From Jejuia sp047345485 (lineage in GTDB: Bacteria; Bacteroidota; Bacteroidia; Flavobacteriales; Flavobacteriaceae): a stretch of 64,000 nt of DNA. This document shows positions 17,662 through 26,018 of this stretch, in pieces. Every line of letters begins with the position of its first letter. The stretch's first letter is position 1. The notes below the pieces were generated by a model. The model made no database searches, had not been told where the DNA came from, and saw only the letters and a program-made list of their open reading frames with translations. The DNA lies in contig NZ_JBLFEN010000010.1 in the NCBI RefSeq assembly GCF_047345485.1, positions 1 to 64,000 on the forward strand, in the 5' to 3' direction. The position numbers and the translations under genes are program-made.

Positions 17662-18597
17662 ATGGGTAAGGTAGTAAAAATTGAAAAGCATATTGCCTCG
17701 TCACCCTCAATCGTAACTATAGGAACTTTTGATGGTGTTCATGTTGGACATCAAAAAATATTAAACCGACTTATAGCCTTAGGAAATGAAGAGGAGTTAA
17801 AATCAGTTATATTAACTTTTTTCCCTCACCCTAGAATGGTATTGCAAAAAGACTCTAATATTAAATTGATAAATACTATAGAGGAACGTAGAAAAATTTT
17901 AGACACATTAGGATTAGACTATCTATTAATAAAAAAGTTTACAAAAGATTTTTCAAGGTTATCTGCTGAAGCATTTGTAAAACAAGTTTTGGTAGATAAA
18001 CTAAATGCCAAAAAGGTAATTATTGGATACGATCATAGATTTGGGAGAAATAGAAATGCTGATATTAATGATTTAATTAAGTACGGAAAGGTATTTGGGT
18101 TTAAAGTAGAGCAAATTTCTGCACAAGATATTAACGAGGTTGCTGTAAGCTCTACCAAAATTAGAACAGCACTTTTAGAAGGCGATATTTTAAAAGCAAA
18201 TAAATATTTGGGCTATCCATTTATGCTCACGGGTAACGTTATTAAAGGCAAAGGTATAGGGAAACAGTTAGAGTATCCTACGGCTAACATAAAGATAGAG
18301 GAAGCTTATAAAATAATCCCGAAACAAGGGGCGTATGTCGTATCATCTCGTATTGATGATAAGGTTGTATATGGTATGATGAATATTGGTATGAATCCTA
18401 CTGTTAATGGTAATAGCGAATCTATAGAAGTGCATTTTTTTAATTTTGAAACATCTATTTACGGCAAAAATATACAGATTGATATTTTAGGTCGTATTCG
18501 GGATGAGCATAAATTTGAGTCTATTGAGGCTTTAAAATCTCAACTTAAAAAAGATAAATTATTTTCATTGAATTTTATTAATAATTACAATGCTTAA
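17662..18597 (+). CDS. ribF: Bifunctional riboflavin kinase / FAD synthetase
   Basis: Makes FMN from riboflavin and FAD from FMN in the cytosol. The N-terminal adenylyltransferase domain has TIGTFDGVHVGHQKIL (HxGH-type nucleotidyl-transfer site, about residues 20-35) and SSTKIRTALLEGDI. The C-terminal flavokinase domain (about 185-311) has GNVIKGKGIGKQLEYPTANI. At 311 residues it is a complete two-domain enzyme. Its 3' end overlaps the HTTM gene by 8 bases, indicating an operon. Confidence 0.95.
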   Translation: MGKVVKIEKHIASSPSIVTIGTFDGVHVGHQKILNRLIALGNEEELKSVILTFFPHPRMVLQKDSNIKLINTIEERRKILDTLGLDYLLIKKFTKDFSRLSAEAFVKQVLVDKLNAKKVIIGYDHRFGRNRNADINDLIKYGKVFGFKVEQISAQDINEVAVSSTKIRTALLEGDILKANKYLGYPFMLTGNVIKGKGIGKQLEYPTANIKIEEAYKIIPKQGAYVVSSRIDDKVVYGMMNIGMNPTVNGNSESIEVHFFNFETSIYGKNIQIDILGRIRDEHKFESIEALKSQLKKDKLFSLNFINNYNA

Positions 18598-19906
18598 TAA
18601 TTGGTTGTTTAAACATATTGATAATGCACAATTAGTAATTTTTAGAATATGTTTTGGCTTACTTTGTTTCCTAGAATCTTTTGGGGCAATACTTACAGGA
18701 TGGGTAACACGAGGCTTAGTAGCACCTAAATTTACATTTACATTTATTGGTTTTGAGTGGTTGCAGGTGTTTCAAGGTCAAGGTATGTACGTTTATTATA
18801 GTATTATGGCCGTTTTTGGCTTACTAATAATGGTAGGTTATAAATACCGCATTAGCATGATAAGTTTCACTCTATTGTGGGCAGGAAGTTATTTAATGCA
18901 AAAATCATCTTATAACAATCATTATTATTTGCTAATGCTTATAAGTGCTATCATGGTGTTTATGCCAGCGCATCATGATATTTCTGTAGATGCAAAACAC
19001 AACGCTTCTATTAAAACTAATGCAATGCCTAATTGGTGTAAATGGGTGTTTATTATTCAGCTATTTATTGTGTATACTTATGCTTCTGTTGCAAAGTTGT
19101 ATCCAGATTGGTTAGATGGTACAGTCATTGAAGTTTTAATGAAAGGTAAACGAAACTATTATTTAGTTGGAGATGTATTACAACAAAAATGGTTGCAAAA
19201 TATACTACTGTGGGGCGGTGTATTTTTTGATGGATTAATTGTGCCGTTATTATTATTTAAACCTACCAGAAAGTGGGCATTTATTATATCTATTGGTTTT
19301 CATTTATTTAATTCAATAGTCTTTCAAATAGGAATTTTTCCTTATTTAGCTTTGGCGTTTTATCTGTTTTTCTTTCCACCAAAAACCATTAGAAATATAT
19401 TTTTAAAAACACGGGTTTTCTATAGTGATGCAGAGGTTAAATATCCAAGTTTTAAAAAAGGATATACAGCTTTATTTCTATTATTTTTTAGTATTCAAAT
19501 AGTGTTGCCATTACGACATCATACTTTTAAAGATGATGTATTGTGGACTGAAGAAGGCCATCGTTTATCGTGGCGTATGATGCTTAGAGCTAAATACGGT
19601 AAGATTACATATATAGTACAAGATAAAGAGACACAAGAAAAGCAAACTATTGCTTTAGATGATTATTTAACAAAAAAACAGCAACGTAGCGCCAGTACAA
19701 AACCTGATGTAATTTGGCAATTTGCACGTTATTTAAAAGAGGATTTTAAAGCCAGAGGACAAGATGTAGCAGTTTATGTAAATAGTAAGGTAAGTGTAAA
19801 CGGAAAGCGTTTACAACAATTTATAGACCCCAATATTGACATTGCTAGTCAGCCATGGAAACCCTTATCACATAGCGAATGGATTTTACCTTCAAAAAGA
19901 GAGTAA
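18590..19906 (+). CDS. HTTM domain-containing integral membrane protein
   Basis: 438 residues. The first roughly 300 form the HTTM (horizontally transferred transmembrane) domain related to vitamin K-dependent gamma-carboxylase, with about eight hydrophobic helices (first LVIFRICFGLLCFLESFGA; last ALFLLFFSIQIVLPLRHH). The soluble C-terminal tail (about 310-438) includes EGHRLSWRMMLRAKYG, a segment typical of the family. It starts inside the ribF reading frame (8-base overlap) and is followed by serS. The bacterial function is unresolved; carboxylation itself is unproven. Confidence 0.85.
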   Translation: MLNNWLFKHIDNAQLVIFRICFGLLCFLESFGAILTGWVTRGLVAPKFTFTFIGFEWLQVFQGQGMYVYYSIMAVFGLLIMVGYKYRISMISFTLLWAGSYLMQKSSYNNHYYLLMLISAIMVFMPAHHDISVDAKHNASIKTNAMPNWCKWVFIIQLFIVYTYASVAKLYPDWLDGTVIEVLMKGKRNYYLVGDVLQQKWLQNILLWGGVFFDGLIVPLLLFKPTRKWAFIISIGFHLFNSIVFQIGIFPYLALAFYLFFFPPKTIRNIFLKTRVFYSDAEVKYPSFKKGYTALFLLFFSIQIVLPLRHHTFKDDVLWTEEGHRLSWRMMLRAKYGKITYIVQDKETQEKQTIALDDYLTKKQQRSASTKPDVIWQFARYLKEDFKARGQDVAVYVNSKVSVNGKRLQQFIDPNIDIASQPWKPLSHSEWILPSKRE

Positions 19907-19951
19907 GTCTAGCAGTATTTCTTAAATTTGTCGCTTAAAATTTGCAAAATC

Positions 19952-21220
19952 ATGCTACAAGTTCCATTTATTAGAGACAACAAAGCAATTGTTGTTGAGC
20001 GTTTAGCAAAACGTAATATTGATGCCGCTAAATTGATTGATGAGGTTATTGTTTTAGATGAAAAACGAAGACGTCTTCAAACAGAATTAGATCATACTTT
20101 AGCAGAGTCTAATACATTGTCTAAAGAAATAGGGCATTTGTTTAAATCAGGAAAAGTAGAAGAAGCAAATGTATTAAAAGCAAAAACAGGAGCATTAAAA
20201 GAAACCTCAAAAACACTTACTGATCAGTTAAATACAACAGCTGAAAATTTGCAAGAAGTGTTGTTTCAAATTCCAAATGTACCTCATGAATCTGTTCCAG
20301 AGGGTAATTCTGAAGAAGATAATGAGGAGATATTTAAAGCAGGCGAAATTCCAACCCTTCATAAAGGCGCACAACCTCATTGGGAGCTTGCGAAAAAATA
20401 CGACATTATAGATTTTGAGTTAGGAAATAAAATAACAGGTGCAGGTTTTCCTGTATATAAAGGCAAAGGAGCAAGATTACAACGTGCATTAATTGCTTAT
20501 TTTTTAGATAAAAATACGGCAGCTGGGTATACCGAATACCAATTACCGCATTTGATAAATGAAGCCTCTGGAATAGGTACAGGACAATTGCCCGATAAAG
20601 AAGGGCAAATGTATCATGTTACTGAAGATAATTTGTATTTGATACCTACAGCGGAAGTGCCAGGAACTAATATTTTTAGAAATACAGTTTTAAACGAAAC
20701 AGATTTGCCTGTCGGAATTACTGGATATACGCCTTGTTTTCGTCGTGAAGCAGGAAGTTATGGTGCACATGTAAGAGGTTTAAATAGGTTACACCAATTT
20801 GATAAAGTAGAGATTATAAGGGTAGAGCATCCAACCAAGTCTTACCAAGCTTTAGATGAAATGGTAAATCATGTAAAAGCTATTTTAGAAGACTTAAAAT
20901 TACCGTATAGAATTTTACGATTGTGTGCAGGTGATACTTCGTTTGCGTCTGCATTAACTTATGATTTTGAAGTATTTTCAACCGCTCAAGATAGATGGTT
21001 AGAAGTATCTTCTGTATCAAATTTTGAAACCTTTCAGGCTAATCGCCTCAAATTAAGATTTAAAAATACCAACGGTAAAAATGAATTGGCACATACCTTA
21101 AATGGCAGTTCTTTGGCTTTACCAAGAATTTTGGCAGGAATTTTAGAGAATTATCAAACTGAAACTGGAATTTTAATTCCAGAGGTTTTAAAACCATACA
21201 CTGGATTTGATATAATTTAG
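19952..21220 (+). CDS. serS: Serine-tRNA ligase
   Basis: Class II aminoacyl-tRNA synthetase that charges tRNA-Ser. The N-terminal coiled-coil arm (about residues 30-105, LDEKRRRLQTELDHTLAES) recognises the long variable arm. Class II motif 2 is seen in CFRREAGSYGAHVRGL and motif 3 near the C-terminus (NGSSLALPRILAGILEN). A frame extension to TTG 19928 adds eight unlikely residues; ATG 19952 (MLQVPFIRDN) is the standard start, giving 422 residues. It follows the HTTM gene by 45 bases. Confidence 0.96.
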   Translation: MLQVPFIRDNKAIVVERLAKRNIDAAKLIDEVIVLDEKRRRLQTELDHTLAESNTLSKEIGHLFKSGKVEEANVLKAKTGALKETSKTLTDQLNTTAENLQEVLFQIPNVPHESVPEGNSEEDNEEIFKAGEIPTLHKGAQPHWELAKKYDIIDFELGNKITGAGFPVYKGKGARLQRALIAYFLDKNTAAGYTEYQLPHLINEASGIGTGQLPDKEGQMYHVTEDNLYLIPTAEVPGTNIFRNTVLNETDLPVGITGYTPCFRREAGSYGAHVRGLNRLHQFDKVEIIRVEHPTKSYQALDEMVNHVKAILEDLKLPYRILRLCAGDTSFASALTYDFEVFSTAQDRWLEVSSVSNFETFQANRLKLRFKNTNGKNELAHTLNGSSLALPRILAGILENYQTETGILIPEVLKPYTGFDII

Positions 21221-21362
21221 CGTATTTTTTCCTTCAATAAATAATAAATAATCGATTAAGTGTTTGTTTTTAAAGCTGTTTAACGATTATTGATTAATTT
21301 TCTTTGTGTTTCAGGTTATATTTTACAATTTTATGGTATCAAATCTTATTAACCTACTTAAC

Positions 21363-21485
21363 ATGAAGAATATTCTTCGCTTAATTCTATTTATAGCACT
21401 TGTTTTTATTGGCAGTTTAGTATTGTATTCAGATTTTAATACGGAAAAGTCTGATAATAAAGCAATAGCAGTTGTTAAAAAATAA
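21363..21485 (+). CDS. Small single-span membrane protein, 40 residues
   Basis: ATG to TAA encodes a 40-residue peptide beginning MKNILRLILFIALVFIGSLV, a clear single hydrophobic helix with two basic residues before it, then an acidic-basic tail (NTEKSDNKAIAVVKK). This is a credible small membrane protein in an otherwise empty 590-base gap after serS. I do not recognise it. Coding status rests on the amphipathic design and intact frame only. Confidence 0.5.
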   Translation: MKNILRLILFIALVFIGSLVLYSDFNTEKSDNKAIAVVKK

Positions 21486-21544
21486 AGCTAGCATTTAAAA
21501 TAGAACTCTAATTTACTTTTCGTGAGTTTACAATTTTATTGTTA

Positions 21545-21558
21545 TTTACTTAAGTAAA
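21545..21558. promoter_or_regulatory. Perfect 14-base palindrome, possible operator
   Basis: TTTACTTAAGTAAA is perfectly self-complementary and lies ten bases upstream of the start of the candidate structured RNA. It may bind a dimeric regulator; that is inference. Confidence 0.35.
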
Positions 21559-21567
21559 ACCTAAAAC

Positions 21568-21692
21568 ATGAAAAACTTTTTTAGTTAAAAGAGTTGTCCC
21601 CAATCGAGTGATACTATCGTTTAATTTCGGTAGTTAAATTAATAAAATATTGATTTGATTGGTTATGCCCGAATGCAATATTCGGGCATTTT
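21568..21692 (+). ncRNA. Candidate structured small RNA or leader
   Basis: A compact set of predicted helices ends in a textbook terminator. CCAATC (21600-21605) can pair with GATTGG (21657-21662), enclosing a hairpin ACTATCG/CGGTAGT (21613-21634, one wobble, 8-base loop). Directly after comes the terminator hairpin at 21665-21689. The 5' part holds a possible 6-codon mini-ORF (MKNFFS, 21568-21588). It is in no larger reading frame. It could be a free small RNA, or the 3' end of the mRNA for the 40-residue peptide upstream. Confidence 0.35.
21665..21692 (+). terminator. Intrinsic terminator
   Basis: ATGCCCGAAT (21665-21674) pairs perfectly with ATTCGGGCAT (21680-21689) around GCAAT, followed by TTT. 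It ends transcription ahead of the TPR gene. Confidence 0.75.
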
Positions 21693-21811
21693 GGCGTTTA
21701 ATATTATAGTGTTAACTTTAATGATATTCAGCGTGAGTTTAGAGTTGTGCATTTACTTTTTGCTGAATTAATAGTGCTGTGTTTTTAATATATCTTCGTT
21801 ATATTTACCTC

Positions 21812-23587
21812 ATGCGAATAATTCTATTTTTATGTTTACTTATATCATCAGTTTTGGTGGCACAAGACGATGTTTTGGCAAAAGAATATTATAAAAATGG
21901 TAATTTTGAAAAGGCTTTAATTGGATACCAAAAGCTGTATTCTAAATCAAAATCTAACATTACTTACATTAAACAAATTGTTGATATTCATCAGCAACTT
22001 GAGCAATATAAAAAGGCTGAGGCATTTTTACTCGAGATAATAGGTAGAACTAATTATCCAGCATTTTATGTTAATCTAGGGTATAATTATCAATTGCAAG
22101 ATATGCCCGAAAAGGCCAACGAAAACTTTAATATTGCAATAAACAGTTTATCTGTAAACCCTAATAATGCATATGCTGTTGCACGAAGTTTTCAAGATTA
22201 CGCACTGCTCGATAAGGCTGCAATTACCTATGAAAAGGCAATGGAATTAAAACCAACACTTAATTTAAAGCTGCCTTTAGCACAAATTTATGGCGAAAAT
22301 GGAAACATTGAAAAAATGATGTTAAACTACGTAGATTTTGCCCAGAATAATCCAGTTTCAATAAATAATATTAAGCGTGCATTAAATAGTTTTATAAGCG
22401 AAGATAGTAATGCTGAGAGTAATGTAATTTTACGAAAATTACTCATCAAAAAAATACAACAAGAACCTAATGTATTGTGGAATGAGCTTTTAAGTTGGTT
22501 ATTTATTCAGCAAAAAGATTTCAATAAAGCATTTGCCCAAGAAAAAGCTATTAATGCTAGAACTCAAGACGGGTTAGTGCGTATTATGAATTTAGGTAAA
22601 ATTGCCGAAAAGGACACCGCACTAGACACAGCAACATCAATATATAATTATGTAATTGAAAATGCTCAAGATAGTGATACTAAACTTATGGCGTTTTACG
22701 ATATGCTTCAAATTAAAACAAAGGAAGTACAACCAGACGATTTTAAAGATTTGCAGAATACTTATTTAGAGCTTTTTGATACCTACGGAAAGTTTGCACA
22801 AACACTAAATTTACAAATAGCGTATGCTCATTTTTTGGCCTTTTATATGAATGAAACTGATGTAGCTACTGCATTTTTAGAAGACGCACTAAAATTACCG
22901 CTTAATGCTACACAAAAAGCTGAGATTAAATTAGAACTAGGAGATATTTTGGTGCTAAAAGAGGCGTTTAATAAGGCGTTAATATACTATACCCAAATTC
23001 AACGAAATTTAAAGAATAGTGAGGTGTCTCAAATGGCGCGTTTTAAAGTGGCAAAAGCAAGTTACTATAAGGGCGATTTTAAATGGGCTGAGTCTCAACT
23101 AAAAATTTTAAAATCGTCAACCTCTCAATTAATAGCAAATGATGCTTTAGATTTAAAATTGTTGATTACAGATAATAAGTATGAAGATTCTTTGCAAACA
23201 GCATTAAAGCGTTATGCTAAAGCAGATTTGTTGGCGTTTCAAAATAGAAATAATGAGGCAATTGCATTATTAAATACAATTATAGAAGAGCACAAAACAG
23301 AACCTATAATTCCACAAGCATTATACAAGCAAGGGCAGCTTTTTGAAATCCAAAAAAAGTATGATAACGCTGCTGTAAATTATCAAAAAATAATTGATAA
23401 TTACAATGATGGTATTTTGGTAGACAATGCCATTTATAGTCTTGCTGAATTATACTTGTACCATTTAAATATGCCAGAAAAAGCACAGGAGCTTTACAAA
23501 GTTTTGGTATTTAATCATGCAGATAGTATTTATTTTGTAGATGCAAGAAAACAATTTAGAAAGCTTCGTGGTGATGCTATTAATTAA
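21812..23587 (+). CDS. Tetratricopeptide-repeat protein, exported
   Basis: 591 residues with a signal peptide (MRIILFLCLLISSVLVAQ) and helical TPR-type repeats throughout, for example KEYYKNGNFEKALIGYQKLY near the start, KALIYYTQIQRNLK in the middle and KYDNAAVNYQKIIDNY and PEKAQELYKVLVFNH near the end. It is probably a periplasmic scaffold; no enzymatic domain is visible. The frame can be extended to GTG 21779, but the signal peptide begins at ATG 21812. The SemiSWEET gene follows after 17 bases and is likely co-transcribed. Confidence 0.85.
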   Translation: MRIILFLCLLISSVLVAQDDVLAKEYYKNGNFEKALIGYQKLYSKSKSNITYIKQIVDIHQQLEQYKKAEAFLLEIIGRTNYPAFYVNLGYNYQLQDMPEKANENFNIAINSLSVNPNNAYAVARSFQDYALLDKAAITYEKAMELKPTLNLKLPLAQIYGENGNIEKMMLNYVDFAQNNPVSINNIKRALNSFISEDSNAESNVILRKLLIKKIQQEPNVLWNELLSWLFIQQKDFNKAFAQEKAINARTQDGLVRIMNLGKIAEKDTALDTATSIYNYVIENAQDSDTKLMAFYDMLQIKTKEVQPDDFKDLQNTYLELFDTYGKFAQTLNLQIAYAHFLAFYMNETDVATAFLEDALKLPLNATQKAEIKLELGDILVLKEAFNKALIYYTQIQRNLKNSEVSQMARFKVAKASYYKGDFKWAESQLKILKSSTSQLIANDALDLKLLITDNKYEDSLQTALKRYAKADLLAFQNRNNEAIALLNTIIEEHKTEPIIPQALYKQGQLFEIQKKYDNAAVNYQKIIDNYNDGILVDNAIYSLAELYLYHLNMPEKAQELYKVLVFNHADSIYFVDARKQFRKLRGDAIN

Positions 23588-23604
23588 TTTATAATTTCAT
23601 AAAA

Positions 23605-23868
23605 ATGAGTTTTGATTTTAATGAGATTATAGGTTTTGGAGCTGCAGTTTTAACTACTATTGCCTTTTTACCACAAGTGTTTAAAACTTGGAAAACAAAA
23701 GATGCGTCTAGTTTATCTTTGCCTATGTTAATTTTATTCCTAATAGGCATTTTACTTTGGCTAATTTATGGTATTGTAAAGCATAGTCCTTCTATGATTT
23801 TTGCGAATGCTATTACAGTAGTGTCAACCCTATTATTGCTGTATTTCAAAATAAAATATACGAAGTAA
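23605..23868 (+). CDS. SemiSWEET sugar transporter (PQ-loop family)
   Basis: 87 residues with three transmembrane helices and the PQ motif in IAFLPQVFKTWKTKDASS. This is the half-SWEET arrangement that works as a homodimer with three helices per subunit. Members facilitate movement of small sugars across the inner membrane. Other marks are LWLIYGIVKHSPSMIFANAIT with the conserved Trp and Asn that line the binding pocket. Sugar specificity cannot be read from the sequence. Confidence 0.9.
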   Translation: MSFDFNEIIGFGAAVLTTIAFLPQVFKTWKTKDASSLSLPMLILFLIGILLWLIYGIVKHSPSMIFANAITVVSTLLLLYFKIKYTK

Positions 23869-24071
23869 TCCTGTTTAATTTAACTATTTTGGTTTATAGC
23901 ATATCTCTACGTCAATAGGTTTTAAATCAATATCTATTATAGAATTCTTAATGTATTGTTAAATTAAGTATGAAAAATTTATAAATAACAATGTATTTGT
24001 GTTTATTTTCAATTCAATGTTTTAATATTGCAACTTGTTTAAAACATATTAGATAATTAAAAAATTGATAT

Positions 24072-25172
24072 ATGAAAATTGGTGTTCCTATTGAAATAAA
24101 AAACAACGAAAATCGTGTAGGGATGACACCTTCTGGTGTTTTCGAATTAACAAAAAGAAATCACGCTGTGTACATTCAAAAAAATGCAGGATATAATAGT
24201 GGTTTTTTAGACGAAGATTATATAGATGCAGGTGCAACCATACTTAACACTATAGAAGAGGTTTACAGTATAGCTGATATGATTGTTAAGGTAAAAGAAC
24301 CTATTGAAAAGGAATATAGTTTGATTAAGGAAGACCAAGTTGTATTCACCTATTTTCATTTTGCTTCAAGTGAAGTATTAACAAATGCTATGGTTGATAG
24401 TAAAGCTATTTGTATTGCTTATGAAACTGTAGAGGATAATGATGGTGCTTTACCGCTATTAATACCAATGTCTGAAGTTGCAGGAAGAATGTCTATCCAA
24501 CAAGGTGCTAAATATTTAGAAAAACCTATTATGGGGCGTGGTATTTTATTAGGAGGTATCCCAGGAGTACCACCAGCTAAAGTATTAATATTAGGTGCAG
24601 GTATTGTGGGGATACAAGCAGCACGTATGGCTTCTGGTTTAGGAGCAAACGTATTTATTTTAGATATTAACATGAAAGCATTACGCCATGTAAGTGAGGT
24701 AATGCCAAATAATGTGATAAGTGAATTTTCTAGTGAATATAATATAAGAAGACATATTAAAGATGCCGATTTAATTATTGGTGGCGTTTTGATTAAAGGC
24801 GCAAAAGCCCCAAAGTTAATTACAAAAGAAATGCTTAAAGATATGCAACCAGGAACTGTAATGGTTGATGTTGCGGTAGACCAAGGTGGCTGTTTTGAGA
24901 CTACAAAGCCTACAACACACCAAGATCCTACCTATATTATTGATGATGTTGTACATTACAGTGTAGCAAATATGCCTGGTGCAGTACCTTACACCTCTAC
25001 TATGGGGTTAACTAATGTAACATTGCCTTATGTAATTAAACTTGCAGATATGGGTTGGGAAAACGCATGTAAAAAACATACAGATCTTGCCAAAGGACTT
25101 AATGTAGTAAAGGGAAAAATAGTATACAAAGAAATTGCAGAAGCGTTTGATTTAAAGTTTGAAGAACTTTAA
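24072..25172 (+). CDS. ald: Alanine dehydrogenase
   Basis: NAD-dependent reversible deamination of L-alanine to pyruvate and ammonia. The family start MKIGVPIEIKNNENRVGMTP is intact; pyruvate-binding Lys is in DMIVKVKEP and the catalytic His in FTYFHFASSE. The Rossmann motif is VLILGAGIVGIQAARMASGLGA (about residue 175), and the late NMPGAVPYTSTMGLTN signature is present. Its 366 residues are typical. It stands alone, about 200 bases after the SemiSWEET gene, and has an AT-rich upstream region without a clear consensus promoter. Confidence 0.95.
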   Translation: MKIGVPIEIKNNENRVGMTPSGVFELTKRNHAVYIQKNAGYNSGFLDEDYIDAGATILNTIEEVYSIADMIVKVKEPIEKEYSLIKEDQVVFTYFHFASSEVLTNAMVDSKAICIAYETVEDNDGALPLLIPMSEVAGRMSIQQGAKYLEKPIMGRGILLGGIPGVPPAKVLILGAGIVGIQAARMASGLGANVFILDINMKALRHVSEVMPNNVISEFSSEYNIRRHIKDADLIIGGVLIKGAKAPKLITKEMLKDMQPGTVMVDVAVDQGGCFETTKPTTHQDPTYIIDDVVHYSVANMPGAVPYTSTMGLTNVTLPYVIKLADMGWENACKKHTDLAKGLNVVKGKIVYKEIAEAFDLKFEEL

Positions 25173-25250
25173 AATTCGTTATGACAAAATTTCATATTAT
25201 AAAAGTGGTGTAATTATTGTTATCTTTATTTCGAATTTAAAAATGAAATT

Positions 25251-25943
25251 ATGTTTGGATATTATATATTAATTGGAGCCGTAATGCTTGCAAGTTGGGC
25301 TGTAAGTAATACTTTAAAACGCAAGTTTGCAAAATATTCTAAAGTTCAACTTAGAAACGGTATGAGTGGTGCTGAAGTAGCACAAAAAATGCTAGCAGAC
25401 CATGGGATTTCTGATGTAGAAGTTATTTCTACACCAGGGCGCTTAACAGACCATTACAATCCTAAAAATAAAACAGTTAATTTAAGTGAAGCGGTATATA
25501 ACCAAAGAAATGCTGCTGCAGCTGCAGTTGCAGCTCACGAAGTTGGGCATGCAGTACAACATGCACAAGCCTATAGTTGGTTACAAATGCGCTCAACCTT
25601 AGTGCCTATGGTAAGTGTAACTTCTGGAATGTCTCAGTGGTTAATTATTGGGGGTTTAGTTTTAGGTGGTGCTGCTGGTTTAGGTTTAGGCTGGTGGGTT
25701 GCTGTAGCTGGTTTAGTAATGATGGGAGCTGCTACATTATTTAGCTTTGTAACATTACCTGTAGAGTACGATGCTAGTAACAGAGCTTTAGCATGGTTAA
25801 AGAATAAAAATATTGTAACCCCAGACGAGTATAAGGGTTCTGAAGATGCACTAAAATGGGCAGCAAGAACGTATTTAGTGGCTGCAATAGGTGCGTTGGC
25901 TAACTTACTGTATTGGGCACTTCAAGTATTTGGAAGAGATTAA
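25251..25943 (+). CDS. Zinc metallopeptidase, YugP family (Zn_peptidase_2)
   Basis: A 230-residue membrane peptidase: N-terminal transmembrane segment, zinc motif HEVGHAVQHAQ (about residue 97), two closely spaced hydrophobic helices after it, and a conserved VEYDASNRALAWL segment carrying a possible third zinc ligand. The ALKWAARTYLVAAIGALANL tail is typical for PF04298. The substrate is unknown. It is followed by an intrinsic terminator. Confidence 0.88.
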   Translation: MFGYYILIGAVMLASWAVSNTLKRKFAKYSKVQLRNGMSGAEVAQKMLADHGISDVEVISTPGRLTDHYNPKNKTVNLSEAVYNQRNAAAAAVAAHEVGHAVQHAQAYSWLQMRSTLVPMVSVTSGMSQWLIIGGLVLGGAAGLGLGWWVAVAGLVMMGAATLFSFVTLPVEYDASNRALAWLKNKNIVTPDEYKGSEDALKWAARTYLVAAIGALANLLYWALQVFGRD

Positions 25944-25963
25944 TTTTAGAAATACATTTTATA

Positions 25964-25993
25964 AAAAGCTCTGAGTAAATTCAGGGCTTTTTT
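25964..25993 (+). terminator. Intrinsic terminator of the YugP-like gene
   Basis: Bases 25964-25974 pair with 25981-25991 (11 pairs, one wobble, 6-base loop) and lead into TTTTTT. Confidence 0.75.
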
Positions 25994-26018
25994 ATTATTT
26001 TAAAGTTTAAGTTATAAC

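Noticed and set aside
21247..21291. AATAATCG/CGATTATT stem after serS as a terminator
   Set aside because: Loop of about 29 bases, A/T-rich and no T run; chance pairing is likely in this DNA.
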